Of a DNA stretch of 64,000 nucleotides, positions 20,810 to 30,817 are shown in pieces; position 1 is the first letter of the stretch; each line of letters begins with the position of its first letter. The stretch is from Ahaetulla prasina. Lineage: Eukaryota; Chordata; Lepidosauria; Squamata; Colubridae. The DNA lies in assembly GCF_028640845.1 (NCBI RefSeq), contig NC_080546.1:83446257-83510256 (forward strand). The letters are read 5' to 3'. The notes under the pieces are model-generated. The model ran no database searches and was not told the DNA's origin. It saw nothing but the letters and a program-made list of their open reading frames with translations. The translations under genes and the position numbers were made by a program.

Positions 20810-21240
20810 TTCAGCTCTTCATTTCTAAGAACCCAAAGAGTTACGTAGTATTGTTAGCAGGTGAGGCTACGCGAGGCTATTTTATTTCCCCCAGAGGCGC
20901 ATCCAAAATCTCAGTGGGGTTTGTTAATACATCTGTCAGCCATGGCTTACTTGTACCGCGAAGATAAATTATTAAAGCAAATATGTATTCATAGTCTCCA
21001 AGGAAAGTATGTTACCTAAAGTCTGGAAAAGTATTCTGTTTAACAGTGAAATGATTGGACAGGTAAATACACCAACCTGTTGTACAGCTTTAAGAAGATG
21101 TAACTCAAGCAGCATTGAGTGTCTGAAGTGTGGGATGGATTATTGCAGATTAGGGGGAAAAACCATATTCCTTGTCCTCTTTGAGGTATAAGGATTTTTA
21201 AGAGAATAAGGGGGCAATACTCAATACTCATTCTACTCCA
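20810..21240. other. No recognised feature
   Basis: Unique-looking sequence. The 60-codon frame at 21009-21191 has no domain. Confidence 0.35.
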
Positions 21241-21910
21241 TACGGGTAGTCTTCGACTTACGACCACAATGGAGCCCAAAATTGCCGTTGCTAAGTGAAA
21301 CATTTGTCAAGTTTTGCCCCATTTGACAATCTCTCCAGCCACAGTTCTTAAGTGAATCGTTGCGGTTTTTAAGTAAGTAATACGCAGTGGTGGGTTTCAA
21401 AATTTTTTACTAACAGATCTCTTGGTGTGGCTTGGTGGGCATGGCAGGGAAAGGATACTGTTAAATCTCCATTCCTACTCCACTCCAGGGGAAGGATACT
21501 GCAAAATCCCCATTTCCTCCCAATCAGCTGGGACTTGGGAGGCAGAGAATAGATGGAGGTGGGGTCAGTCAGAATTTTTACTACCAGGTCTCCAAACTAT
21601 TCAAAATTTCCACTACCGGTTCTCCAGAACTGGTCAGAACCTGCTGAAACCCACCTCTGGTAATATAGTTGTTAAGTAAATCTGTCTTCCCCATTTACTT
21701 TGCTTTTCAGAGGGTCGCTAAAGGGGACAACATGACCACGGGACACCGCAACTGTTATAAATATGAACCAGTTGCCAAGCATCTGAATTTTAACCCCATG
21801 ATCATGGGGATGCTGCAGCAGTTGTAAGTGTAAGAACCGGTCGCAAATCACTTTTTTAAGTGACATTGTAACTTCAAATGGTCACTAAACAAATTTGAGG
21901 ACTACCTGTA
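21241..21910. mobile_element. Tigger/pogo-like MITE with TA TSD, split by hAT MITE E
   Basis: Ends: 5' CGGGTAGTCTTCGACTTACG, 3' 'gaggactacctg', inverted, each bordered by TA (21241-21242, 21909-21910). The body 'aagtgaaacatttgtcaag', 'ttgctttTcagagggtcgc' and 'caaatggtcactaaac' is shared with copies at 35841 and 63114. The TA target and CAGGTAGTCCTCG-type ends suggest Tc1/mariner-Tigger affinity (inference). Confidence 0.75.
21377..21667. mobile_element. hAT MITE E (275 bp)
   Basis: 21385-21659 begins CAGTGGTGGGTTTC and ends GAAACCCACCTCTG. Flanks GTAATACG and GTAATATA agree at the first six bases. Contains 'ctaccggttctccagaactgg'. Inserted into the Tigger-like element. Confidence 0.8.
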
Positions 21911-21955
21911 AATTTTAGGATTTTTTCCCTAGCTAATTCTGTATCGTTTTAGAAT

Positions 21956-21959
21956 GAAG

Positions 21960-22010
<51 letters not shown>
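21956..22010. repeat. (GT)n microsatellite
   Basis: Uninterrupted TG run of about 48 bp. Confidence 0.97.
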
Positions 22011-22041
22011 CGTGCATGCACGCACATGTGTGCGCGCACAT

Positions 22042-22363
22042 TTTGTTTCTCCAAAAATAACACCCAACCAAAAAATAGCATGATTTTTCAGGATGCTCAT
22101 AATATAAGCCCTACCCAAAAAATAAGCCCCAGTTAAGATCATCAGTCAGATGGATGCATTTAGTACTGTATTTCCCTAAAATAACAGCCAACCAAAAAAT
22201 AAGCCCTAGCATGATTTTTCAGGATGTTCATAATATAACCCCTACCCCAAAAATAAGCCCTACTTAAGATCGTCAGTCAGATGGATGCATTTAGTACCCT
22301 ATTTCCCCAAAATAACACCCAACCAGAAAATAAGCCCTAGCATGATCTTTCAGAATATTCATT
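22042..22363 (+). repeat. ~130-bp tandem units, AAATAAGCCC family
   Basis: Two and a half units start at about 22042, 22169 and 22299. Each has 'tatttccctaaaataac', 'aaataagccctagcatgat', 'cataatataa' and 'cagtcagatggatgcatt'. The same units occur in the second copy of the 1.32-kb duplication. Confidence 0.88.
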
Positions 22364-22635
22364 ACAGCCGCGGTGTGGCTCAGGCTGTAAGAAGCCTGTT
22401 ATTAAAACACAGCTGCCTGCAATTACTGCAGGTTCTAGTCCCACCAGGTCCAAGGTTGACTCAGCCTTCCATCCTTTATAAGGTAGGTAAAATGAGGACC
22501 CAGATTGTTGGGGGGGCAATAAGTTGACTTTGTAAATATACAAATAGAATGAGACTATTGCCTTACACACTGTAAGCCGCCCTGAGTCTTCGGAGAAGGG
22601 CGGGATATAAATGTAAATAAATAAATAAATAAAAA
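22364..22635 (+). mobile_element. SINE family C, copy 1
   Basis: 'cagccgcggtgtggctcagg' head, GTTCTAGTCCCACC B-box region, L2-type tail 'gtaagccgccctgagtcttc' and (AAAT)n. Confidence 0.85.
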
Positions 22636-22639
22636 ATAT

Positions 22640-23420
22640 AGAATAGAATAGAATAGAATAGAATTTTTATTGGCCAAGTGTGATTGGACACACAAGGAAT
22701 TTGTCTTGGTGCATATGCTCTCAGTGTACATAAAAGAAAAGATACATTCATCAAGGTACAACATTTACAACACAAATGATGGTCAATATATCAATATAAA
22801 TCATAAGGATTGCCAGCAACAAAGTTACAGTCATACAGTCATAAGTGGAAAGAGATTGGTGATGGGAACGATGAGAAGATTAATAGTAGTGCAGATTTAG
22901 TAAATAGTTTGACAGTGTTGGGGGAATTATTTGTTTAGCAGAGTGATGGCCTTCGGGGAAAAACTGTTCTGGTGTCTAGTTGTTCTGTTGCGTAGTGCTC
23001 TATAGCGTCATCTTGAGGGTAGGAGTTGAAACAGTTTATGTCCTGGATGTGAGGAATCTGTAAATATTTTCATGGCCCTCTTCTTGATTCGTGCAGTATA
23101 CAGGTCCTCAATGGAAGGCAGGTTGGTAGCAATTATTTTTTCTGCAGTTCTAATTATCCTCTGAAGTCTGTGTCTTTCTTGTTGGGTTGCAGAACCGAAC
23201 CAGACAGTTATAGAGGTGCAAATGACAGACTCAATAATTCCTCTGTAGAACTGGATCAGCAGCTCCTTGGGCAGTTTGAGCTTACTGAGTTGGCGCAGAA
23301 AGAACATTCTTTGTTGTCCTTTTTGATGATGTTTTGATGTTAGCTGTCCATTTTAGATCTTGCGATATGATAGAACCTAGAAATTTAAAGGTTTCTACTG
23401 TTGATACTGTGTTGTCTAGT
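22640..23420 (-). mobile_element. Snake1-type LINE 3' part, copy 1
   Basis: (AATAG)n tail at the left, 3' UTR, then on the minus strand FLRQLSKLKLPKELLIQFYRG, SVICTSITVWFGSATQQ and IEDLYTARIKKRAMKIF. Ends at the duplication junction. Frames broken. Confidence 0.88.
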
Positions 23421-23685
23421 ATAATATAAGCCCTACCCAAAAAATAAGCCCCAGTTAAGATCATCAGTCAGATGGATGCATTTAGTACTGTATTTCCCTA
23501 AAATAACAGCCAACCAAAAAATAAGCCCTAGCATGATTTTTCAGGATGTTCATAATATAACCCCTACCCCAAAAATAAGCCCTACTTAAGATCGTCAGTC
23601 AGATGGATGCATTTAGTACCCTATTTCCCCAAAATAACACCCAACCAGAAAATAAGCCCTAGCATGATCTTTCAGAATATTCATT

Positions 23686-23957
23686 ACAGCCGCGGTGTGG
23701 CTCAGGCTGTAAGAAGCCTGTTATTAAAACACAGCTGCCTGCAATTACTGCAGGTTCTAGTCCCACCAGGTCCAAGGTTGACTCAGCCTTCCATCCTTTA
23801 TAAGGTAGGTAAAATGAGGACCCAGATTGTTGGGGGGGCAATAAGTTGACTTTGTAAATATACAAATAGAATGAGACTATTGCCTTACACACTGTAAGCC
23901 GCCCTGAGTCTTCGGAGAAGGGCGGGATATAAATGTAAATAAATAAATAAATAAAAA
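23686..23957 (+). mobile_element. SINE family C, copy 2
   Basis: Identical by eye to copy 1 at 22364-22635. Confidence 0.85.
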
Positions 23958-23961
23958 ATAT

Positions 23962-24745
23962 AGAATAGAATAGAATAGAATAGAATTTTTATTGGCCAAG
24001 TGTGATTGGACACACAAGGAATTTGTCTTGGTGCATATGCTCTCAGTGTACATAAAAGAAAAGATACATTCATCAAGGTACAACATTTACAACACAAATG
24101 ATGGTCAATATATCAATATAAATCATAAGGATTGCCAGCAACAAAGTTACAGTCATACAGTCATAAGTGGAAAGAGATTGGTGATGGGAACCATGAGAAG
24201 ATTAATAGTAGTGCAGATTTAGTAAATAGTTTGAACGTGTTGAGGGAATTATTTGTTTAGCAGAGGGATGGCCTTCAGGAAAAAACTGTTCTTGTGTCTA
24301 GTTGTTCTCGTGTGCAGTGCTCTATAGCGTCATTTTGAGGGTAGGAGTTGAAACAGTTTATGTCCTGGATGTGAGGGATCTGTAAATATTTTCACGGCCC
24401 TCTTCTTGATTCGTGCAGTATACAGGTCCTCAATGGAAGGTAGGTTGGTAGCCATTGCTTTTTTCTGCAGTTCTAATTATCCTCTGAAGTCTGTGTCTTT
24501 CTTGTTGGGTTGCAGAACTGAACCAGACAGTTATAGAGGTGCAAATGACAGACTCAATAATTCCTCTGTAGAATTGGATCAGCAGCTCCTTGGGCAGTTT
24601 GAGCTTACTGAGTTGGCGCAGAAAGAACAGTCTTTGTTGTCCTTTTTTGATGATGTTTTTGATGTTAGCTGTCCATTTTAGATCTTGCGATATGATAGAA
24701 CCTAGAAATTTAAAGGTTTCTACTGTTGATACTGTGTTGTCTAGT
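23962..24745 (-). mobile_element. Snake1-type LINE 3' part, copy 2
   Basis: Duplicate of 22640-23420, with several substitutions and indels in its distal (coding) half. Confidence 0.88.
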
Positions 24746-24900
24746 ATATATATAAGCCCTACCCCAAAAATAAGCCCAGTTAAGATAAGCTTTTAGTGCT
24801 ATATTTTCCCCCAAAATAAGGCCTAATGTGAAAATAAGCCCTAGTGAGTCTTTTGGAACAAAGATTAATATAAGACCCGGTCTTAATTTCAGGGATACAT
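24746..24900 (+). repeat. AAATAAGCCC repeat fragment at the duplication's right edge
   Basis: 'tataagccctaccccaaaaa', 'ccccaaaataaggcctaatg', 'gtcttttggaacaaagatta' and 'taagacccggtctta'. Probably the sequence that recombined to make the duplication. Confidence 0.7.
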
Positions 24901-25540
24901 AGTATCTAGATAACATGCTTCTTTCTGCAACAAATTTAGATTAACATCCTATATCGGTGTGTCTAAATGAATAGGCTAATCAATTAACTGCAAGCCATTT
25001 AACCAACAATCCTTCTATGAAATAGAAATGCAGCCTTCTTTTAAGTTCATTCACTATTCATATTTCCTTAGCAGAATACATGCATGCTAATAGAACGGCC
25101 TCGTGTAAGCAGAAATGCTTTAGCAATAAATAGGTAGGAAATAATTTAGGGCTAATGGAGCAAAGTAAATAATTTTTCAGCTGTGGGCAACACCATAGTA
25201 CACAGAAGAAGGCTATCTAGCTTGCTGTTAACATGCTTTTAGCTAGTTCAGCATGTTCATTTCAGCAGCAAATGCAGTTTTTTTTGGAAAGAACTATTTG
25301 ATTAGTTGCATGCTCTGTGCTGCAGATGGAAGAAGTGAATTTCATCGATCCACTGAATCCTTGTCACATTTAAATAGATTGCAATTCATGCTTCCCAAAC
25401 AGCTATGTTAACCCAGCTTTCTTCAGCTTTGTTTGGGTGGGTTGGACTGCAGTGGCAAGTAATCAAGAGTTTGGCTATTTTTTTTTAATTATTATTATTA
25501 AAAGCTATAAGCTTTACTGAGCCTGATTTCATGAGGCTGT
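24901..25540. other. No recognised feature
   Basis: AT-rich unique-looking sequence. Confidence 0.35.
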
Positions 25541-25992
25541 TGTTGTCTGCCAGCAACCTGCAGAGCTGGCAGCAGAGTCGGACAGTGAGGTGCTGGGGAG
25601 GGCAATGGGCCAGTCCTGGAGTCTGGGGAAGACTTGAACAAGGGCTCTGCATCAGAGGCAGAGAAAGGGCCATCTGGGAGGTATGTGCTACCTCTGGAGC
25701 CTCCAGAGTCAGATCTCAGCAAGGCAGAGGAACAGGGGGAGCCTGTTCCCAGTGTACACATGCGCAGAGCTGCCAGAAGGCAAAAACAGCTAAAACAAAA
25801 GGGATGACTCAGGAGTAGATCTGGGAAATGATTGGCCCCTCCCATAAGACTTAAAAGAGGAGCAAAGGCACGTGGGCCTTTGCAGGAAAGCAACATTGTT
25901 AATTCTGTTCCCAGTCGGCATCTCTGTTTGATTCTGGACTCTGTGTGGCTTTGCCAGTTAGGTCTTTGGCAATGTGTCAAGGGAGATAAAGG
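25541..25992 (+). mobile_element. LTR fragment (3' end deleted)
   Basis: Begins TGTTGTCTGCC and runs collinear with the reverse complement of the LTR at 49501-50117: 'gcagagtcggacagtgaggt', 'ctctggagcctccagag', 'agctgccagaaggcaaaa', 'ggatgactcaggagta', 'attggcccctcccataag', 'cttaaaagagg' (TATA position). The 3' terminus is lost where a SINE A fragment begins. Confidence 0.75.
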
Positions 25993-26051
25993 ACCACGGA
26001 AACATCCTCAGACTATGCTGGCTTCTTTGGCTAAGAGAGATCAGCACTGCC

Positions 26052-26656
26052 TCCTAGAGCAGTGACGGCAAACCTTTTCGGCATTGCCTGCCCAAACCGG
26101 AACATGGGTGCATGTGTGTGCATGAGTGCATGCCAGGGCGCTGTCCAGCTGGTCTTTGCGCATGCCAGAGCACTGGAAACCTGAAGACCAGTTAGCCGGC
26201 ATGTGCATGCCTATTTTTGAACAGTGTTTGTCCATTTTCAGGCTGTTTTCAGGCTGTTTTTTGGGCTGTTTCCAGGCCATTTCTTGGGCTGTTTTCAGGC
26301 CATTTTCAGGCTGTTTTCAGGCCATTTTTCAGACTATTTTTCAGGCTGTTTTCAGGCCAATTTTTTGGCTGTTTCCAGGCCATTTTTCAGGCTATTTTCA
26401 GGTTGTTTTTTAGGCTCTTTTTGGGCCATTTTTGAGCTGTTTTCAGGCCATTTTTCAGGCTGTTTTCAGGCCGTTTTCTGGGCTATTTTCAGGTCATTTT
26501 TCAGGCTATTTTCAGGCCATTTTTCTGGCTGCAAAAGGCCCAGAAATTGGCCTGAAAACCAGAAAAGCAATTGGTGATGGTGTGGGTGCCCACAGAGAGG
26601 ACTCATTGAGCCACCTCTGGCACACATACTATAGGTTTGCCATCACGGTCCTAGAA
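26052..26656. mobile_element. hAT-type element (589 bp) with internal minisatellite and 8-bp TSD
   Basis: 26060-26648: 5' CAGTGACGGCAAACCT and 3' AGGTTTGCCATCACGG are inverted repeats. Flanks TCCTAGAG (26052-26059) and TCCTAGAA (26649-26656) match 7 of 8. The ends also share 'ccacctctggcacacatact'-type subterminal sequence known from GGCAAACCT-ended hAT MITEs. No transposase; the middle is a minisatellite. Confidence 0.85.
26235..26530 (+). repeat. Minisatellite, ~20-bp units
   Basis: About 14-15 units of the type CAGGCTGTTTT / CAGGCCATTTTT, of alternating sequence. Apparent proteins of FQAVFRPFSGLF type in all three frames are artefacts. Confidence 0.92.
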
Positions 26657-26697
26657 TCTGGCATGGCATAACAGGGAATTTACCTTGCCCTTTATCA

Positions 26698-27996
26698 CTT
26701 CAAACATATCCTCCCTTTGTCAGACAACACAATTTATCTTTTTCTACCTCCTGATGCAACTTTTCAATAGCTTTTCCACTGTAAAAGTAAATATTGTCTT
26801 TTAAATCATCAAATTGCAGGGATGTGGCACTACTAAGATTTCCTTTTTTTTTTCATAAATAAAGTACACAGAAGATTTTATCTCTTATGCCATTATTGTT
26901 AGCGTTGCTTTTTGATAAGCCCTGTTGCATTTTCTATTCCAACATTATACATGAATGCAAGATACTGGAATGCAAGAATTGGTGCTAGTCGGCTTGGAGT
27001 GGACGAGAATATTATTCTTTTCTCCTGTTCTTAAAAAACTGGGGCATTACAACATTATCAGCCAGAATTCTCATATCTCGCTGTTGCTCCGCTGGAAAAG
27101 TATTTGAATATTCTTTGGGTGTAACTCAGATAAGGTGGCACCGACTTTGAAACCTCTGCTTCCTTAATGCCACCATTGCAACTGTGATTACATTATGGAA
27201 TTCATTGTTGAAATGTATTTCTATGCAACAACTACAGTAGTAGTCAGCCGATAGATGACAGTATTTACATGTCTGGATCTATAGTGTATACCATATGCTC
27301 TTTTGTTCTAAGAGTTTCCTGTTTCCTGTTGCAGTTAAATAGTTGAGCAGTAAAGCGCATGGTGACTGTACTCTTTGTTCTGTGTGGTGCTTTATATAAA
27401 CTCTAATATTCTAATAGGTTTTCTTACCAGTATAGTAATGAGCAAACAGAAGAAAAAGGGCATAAGAGCACCCAGCTTGGTTTTAAAGGAGTTCAAAGCA
27501 AAGTCTGACTAATGTAAAAGAGTCATATTTAAACAGGGAAGGGATACTATCCCTTTAAACAATTCTCGGTTAGAGAAAAAGAAAAGGAACATGATCAAGT
27601 GTCAGACCTGCCAACTTCAGCATACTTCTCTTTGCCAGCATCCTGCCATAAAATGCAAGGGAGGAAGAAGGCAATTAGGGAAGTAAAGCATGGGCCTGGG
27701 AACAGGCAGTAAAAAGTGGGTGGACTGATAAGAACCAGAGATGTCAACTCAGAATAAACTGGCCAGCCACAGATGGAAGAGCCTGAGAATGGAATGCAAA
27801 ACTACCCCAAAGAGGCATCAAATCTCAAAGCCATTCCCAAAAGATCAAAAACAAATACTATTGGGCACTGATGGACTGGTCAAGGGGAAAGGCCAGGGAA
27901 AGGGGAAAATTGCAAGCTTTGCATGGGGAATACTCAGATCCAGCTTTACCTTTGCTATAACTGCTTGACTTCAGCCAAAGTCCCTTTTTTTTCAAA
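26698..27996. other. 1.3 kb with no recognised transposon
   Basis: One of the longest repeat-free stretches. The frame 27741-27968 has Lys/Gly-rich low-complexity sequence and no domain or splice context that I can defend. Confidence 0.4.
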
Positions 27997-28396
27997 CAAC
28001 TGAGTCGAGGATCTTTCTTTCCTAGAAGTCCAAGTCAGCATAAGCATGAGAGTCAAGATTACTGACTGCATTCCTAGTCGATCTAATTGCATAGCCATAC
28101 TTGCTCATTGTATAACTCTTTCTCTAATGAGACTAGACTAGACTAGACTAGACTAGACTAGACTAGAAAAGAATAGAATAGAATAGAATAGAATAGAAAC
28201 AACGGAGTCGAGGATCTTTCTTTCCTAAAAGTCCAAGTCAGCATAAGCATGAGAGTCAAGATTATTGACTGCATTCTCTTTCTCTAATGAGACTAGACTA
28301 GACTAGACTAGACTAGACTAGACTAGACTAGACTAGACTAGACTAGACTAGACTAGACTAGACTAGACTAGAATAGAATAGAATAGAATAGAATAG
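27997..28396 (+). repeat. Tandem duplication with expanded (GACTA)n
   Basis: 'gagtcgaggatctttctttcc', 'aagtccaagtcagcataagc' and 'atgagagtcaagatta' occur at 28002 and again at 28206. Each copy ends in 'ctctttctctaatgagacta' and a (GACTA)n run, short in the first copy (28131-28165) and long in the second (28287-28372). The first copy has about 43 extra bases. Confidence 0.88.
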
Positions 28397-28655
28397 AATA
28401 GAACAGAACAGAATTTTTTATTGGCCAAGTGTAATTGGACACACAAGGAATTTGTCTTGGTGCATATGCTCCCAGTGTACACAAAAGAAAAGATACCTTC
28501 ATCAAGAATCATAAGATACAACACTTAATGATAGTCATAGGGTACAAAAAAGCAATCAGGAAACAATATCAATATAAATCGTAAGGATACAAGCAACAAA
28601 GTTACAGTCATTCAGTCATAAATGGAAGGAGGAGATGGGTGATGAGAATGATGAG
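28373..28655 (-). mobile_element. Snake1-type LINE 3' UTR with pentanucleotide tail
   Basis: (GAATA)n(GAACA)n, then 'tttttattggccaagtgta', 'ggacacacaaggaatttgtc' and 'gcatatgctcccagtgtaca'. Truncated before the coding part. Confidence 0.85.
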
Positions 28656-28664
28656 AAGATGATG

Positions 28665-28740
28665 AGACGATAACAGAGTTGGAAGAGTCCTTGGAAGTCT
28701 TCTAGTCCAACCACTTGCAGAAGCAGGAGATCCTAGGGGG
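28665..28740 (-). mobile_element. CR1 3' tail fragment
   Basis: 'acagagttggaagagtcct', 'ggaagtcttctagtccaac' and 'gcagaagcaggagatcct' are the reverse complement of the CR1 3' UTR. Confidence 0.75.
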
Positions 28741-28853
28741 TTTTTTTGGGGGGGGGAAACTCTTCAAAACAGCAACAAAAATACCAAAATCTTCAACAAA
28801 GTTTTGATGATGGAAATCAGTGGCCGAAATGAAATGTTGGTTGTAAGGCAGAG

Positions 28854-29269
28854 CCTAGAGCAGTGATGGCAAACCAAGTGCCAAAAAGATCCACCATCAC
28901 TGCTCTAGGTACTGCCAAGTGCCAAAAAGGTCATGCAAAAATGTCGTGCATGCACGCTCGTTGTGACCGCGCTCTAGAAAAGCTGAACTTCTGGATTATA
29001 TGCATGCCCAATGATCAGCGGACCGGCGTGCATCCACAGGCCGGTTTTCAGCACTGCTACGTGCCTGAAGGGATCATGCTCCGAAAAAGCCGAACTTCTG
29101 GGTTCCAGCGTGCACGCATATCAGACAATCAGCTGGCCGGCGCACATGCACACACTGGTTTTAGACACTGCTGCGCAGATGAAGGACAGTTGATCATCGC
29201 ATGCTCATGTGTGCCAGGAACCCAGAAGACAAACAGGCAAGGCTGCACGTGCTGGGCTATATAGCTTAG
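28854..29269. mobile_element. hAT-like fragment with terminal fold-back and internal duplication
   Basis: Starts CAGTGATGGCAAACC like the element at 26060. A 16-bp perfect inverted repeat CCTAGAGCAGTGATGG / CCATCACTGCTCTAGG (28854-28869, 28894-28909) follows immediately. Then two ~108-bp direct copies begin with 'aaagctgaacttctgg' (28980) and 'aaagccgaacttctgg' (29086). The matching right end may be near 29800-29826 ('gggcacacgtgccatagagtccacc'), beyond the LTR insertion. Confidence 0.55.
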
Positions 29270-29781
29270 TGTTGTGAATCCAGCCCCCAAACCTGGCCCC
29301 ATGCCCGAAAGTGACTCCGAGAGTTAGGGGGAAGGGCTGATAAGGCTTACCTCGGGAGCACCGATTCCTTTGGCTCGGCTCCAGGAGCCAGAACCAGGCC
29401 AGTCGGAGGATGTAATGAGGCCGTCATCCCCCGATTCCTCCCTTCCCCAGGCTACGCCTTCAGACCCAGCTGCTAATAATAATAATCAAGCTTGGATTGA
29501 CCCGTGCTTCAGACGATTAGAGAGGCGGCGTCATCAAAAGGAAGGGTGGGGCAGGAGCCCCACCCCACAGGATATATAAGGAGCTTTGGGACTGCTCTCA
29601 GCTCCACGGGAAGCAAAAGTTTAGCTGAACCATTTCAAAAAGAGCTGAAAGTCTTGCTACGCGAATCATTTGTTTGAACTTTGGCAGGCAGCTGCAATTT
29701 CTCTGCCAGGACTGATAAGAGCCGTGAATCCACTGGCTGAAGGCCAGCTCGTGGGTCTGAAGTGGGGAAGGAGACAAAACA
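29270..29781 (+). mobile_element. Probable solo LTR
   Basis: Starts TGTTGTGAATCC and likely ends GGAGACAAAACA. Shares 'cctggccccatgcccg' and the block 'aaaaggaaggg..ggggcagg..ccacaccccacaggatatataagga' organisation with the LTR at 1816-2376. A TATA box lies at 29571-29579. The flanks (cttag / gcttt) do not give a clean duplication, so the right end is tentative. Confidence 0.65.
29570..29580 (+). promoter_or_regulatory. TATA box of the LTR
   Basis: GGATATATAAGGAGC at the expected U3/R boundary, about 300 bp into the LTR. Predicted from position and homology with 1816-2376 only. Confidence 0.55.
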
Positions 29782-30167
29782 GCTTTGCATGCCACTTTGG
29801 GCACACGTGCCATAGAGTCCACCACAAAAAGTCAGAGCTTTCCACCTTGTCTTTCTTTGCAGCATAATAGCACGGTTTCCTCCAGTGCTCTCATGTGTGG
29901 GAGACATTAAACAATTCATGACTAGATTGATTGACAGCATTTATATAGCTGCAACTCGGCAAGGGTTCCCAGCAGGTTATTGAAAAGTGAGCATAAAATC
30001 CTTTAAAATTATAAGAGTGCTAATACAATCCACCCATCTCAGTGTCCGCATAAACCAGCTGCTCACTCAAATAATCATAATTAAATACTTGGCATAAAAG
30101 CTGTGCTTTGTCCTCTACTGTGACGCCCACGTTTTGGGTGGTGCATTGCTCTCTAGAGGCAAACGAT
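29782..30167. other. Mostly unrecognised; possible right end of the split hAT fragment
   Basis: 29787-29826 contains a decayed 'gcacacgtgccatag..' hAT end. The remainder is unique-looking. Confidence 0.35.
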
Positions 30168-30330
30168 TGTAGGGAGTCATTAACCCTCTCCCAGAAGAAT
30201 GAAATGTTTTGGGAACGTTTTAAAAAGCTGAATATTATATTCCCCTAATTGAGACATGGAGAAACATGGTTTGTTTTAGAGGCAGAAAGCAGCCCCCATC
30301 TTTTCTTAATAGCCCACAGCAGATGTCAGC

Positions 30331-30817
30331 ACTTAAGACAGCGGTTCTCAACCTGTGGGTCGGGACCCCGTTGGGGGGTCGAATGATGATTTGCCAGGGG
30401 TCGCCTAAGACCATCGGAAATATGGGAAGTATACTTGCGAGTCGAAGAATCGCGCTCCAATGGTTGACTCCACAAGCCAGCTGCAGGCTCTTCAAATCGC
30501 TACCGAATTCGGCTTCAGGCACGATGAATTAAAAAAGAGAGAAATCTTTGCTCTGATGTCTCCCTCTCAAGCCAGCTGCAATCACTCCCAATCGCAAGCC
30601 TAATCTCGCTTCAGGCGCGAACTTAATAGGGGAGGAGTCTCTGCTTTAATGCCTCCGTCCTCAAGACAATCGCAAGCAGGTCAGATCGCTAGCCAATATG
30701 GCTTCAGGCGCGATAAATTCAAAATGAAAATAATTTTACGGTTGGGGTCGCCACCTCGTGGGGTATTGTATTAAAGGGGTCGCAGCATTATAAAGGTTGA
30801 GAACCACTGACTTAATA
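30331..30817. mobile_element. SPIN-like (Space Invaders) hAT non-autonomous element, 8-bp TSD
   Basis: 30339-30809 begins CAGCGGTTCTCAACCTGTGG and ends 'aaaggttgagaaccactg'. 'ggggtcgcctaagaccatcgg' and 'ggggtcgcagcattataaagg' are hallmark SPIN subterminal sequences (from memory). Flanks ACTTAAGA (30331-30338) and ACTTAATA (30810-30817) match 7 of 8. The interior carries three direct repeats of about 90 bp, each ending 'cggcttcaggc(a/g)cgat'-like (about 30474, 30573, 30662). No transposase. Confidence 0.87.

Larger units (their letters stand above)
22099..24745 (+). repeat. 1.32-kb tandem segmental duplication
   Basis: Copy 1 is 22099-23420 and copy 2 is 23421-24745. Each contains AAATAAGCCC units, a SINE C and the minus-strand 3' part of a Snake1 LINE cut at the same base ('gttgtctagt'). 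I see no difference in the first ~760 bp, including the short microsatellites. The remaining ~560 bp differ at roughly 20 positions plus small indels. Both outer junctions lie at 'atataagccctacc' repeats, pointing to recombination between two such repeats. Confidence 0.93.
25993..26697 (+). mobile_element. SINE family A 3' fragment, split by a hAT element
   Basis: 25993-26059 ('accacggaaacatcctcag' to 'cactgcctcctagag') and 26657-26697 ('tctggcatggca..gggaatttaccttgcccttt') align with consecutive parts of SINE A. The hAT element at 26060-26648 lies between them. Confidence 0.75.

Noticed and set aside
22042..22363. 130-bp repeats as an array of regulatory units
   Set aside because: The same AAATAAGCCC modules appear at other places with transposon-like context.
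26224..26577. 117-codon Phe-rich frame
   Set aside because: All three plus frames are open across the minisatellite; no start context or domain.
29270..29781. Clean 5-bp target duplication for this LTR
   Set aside because: Flanks cttag and gcttt do not match; ends were kept only as provisional.
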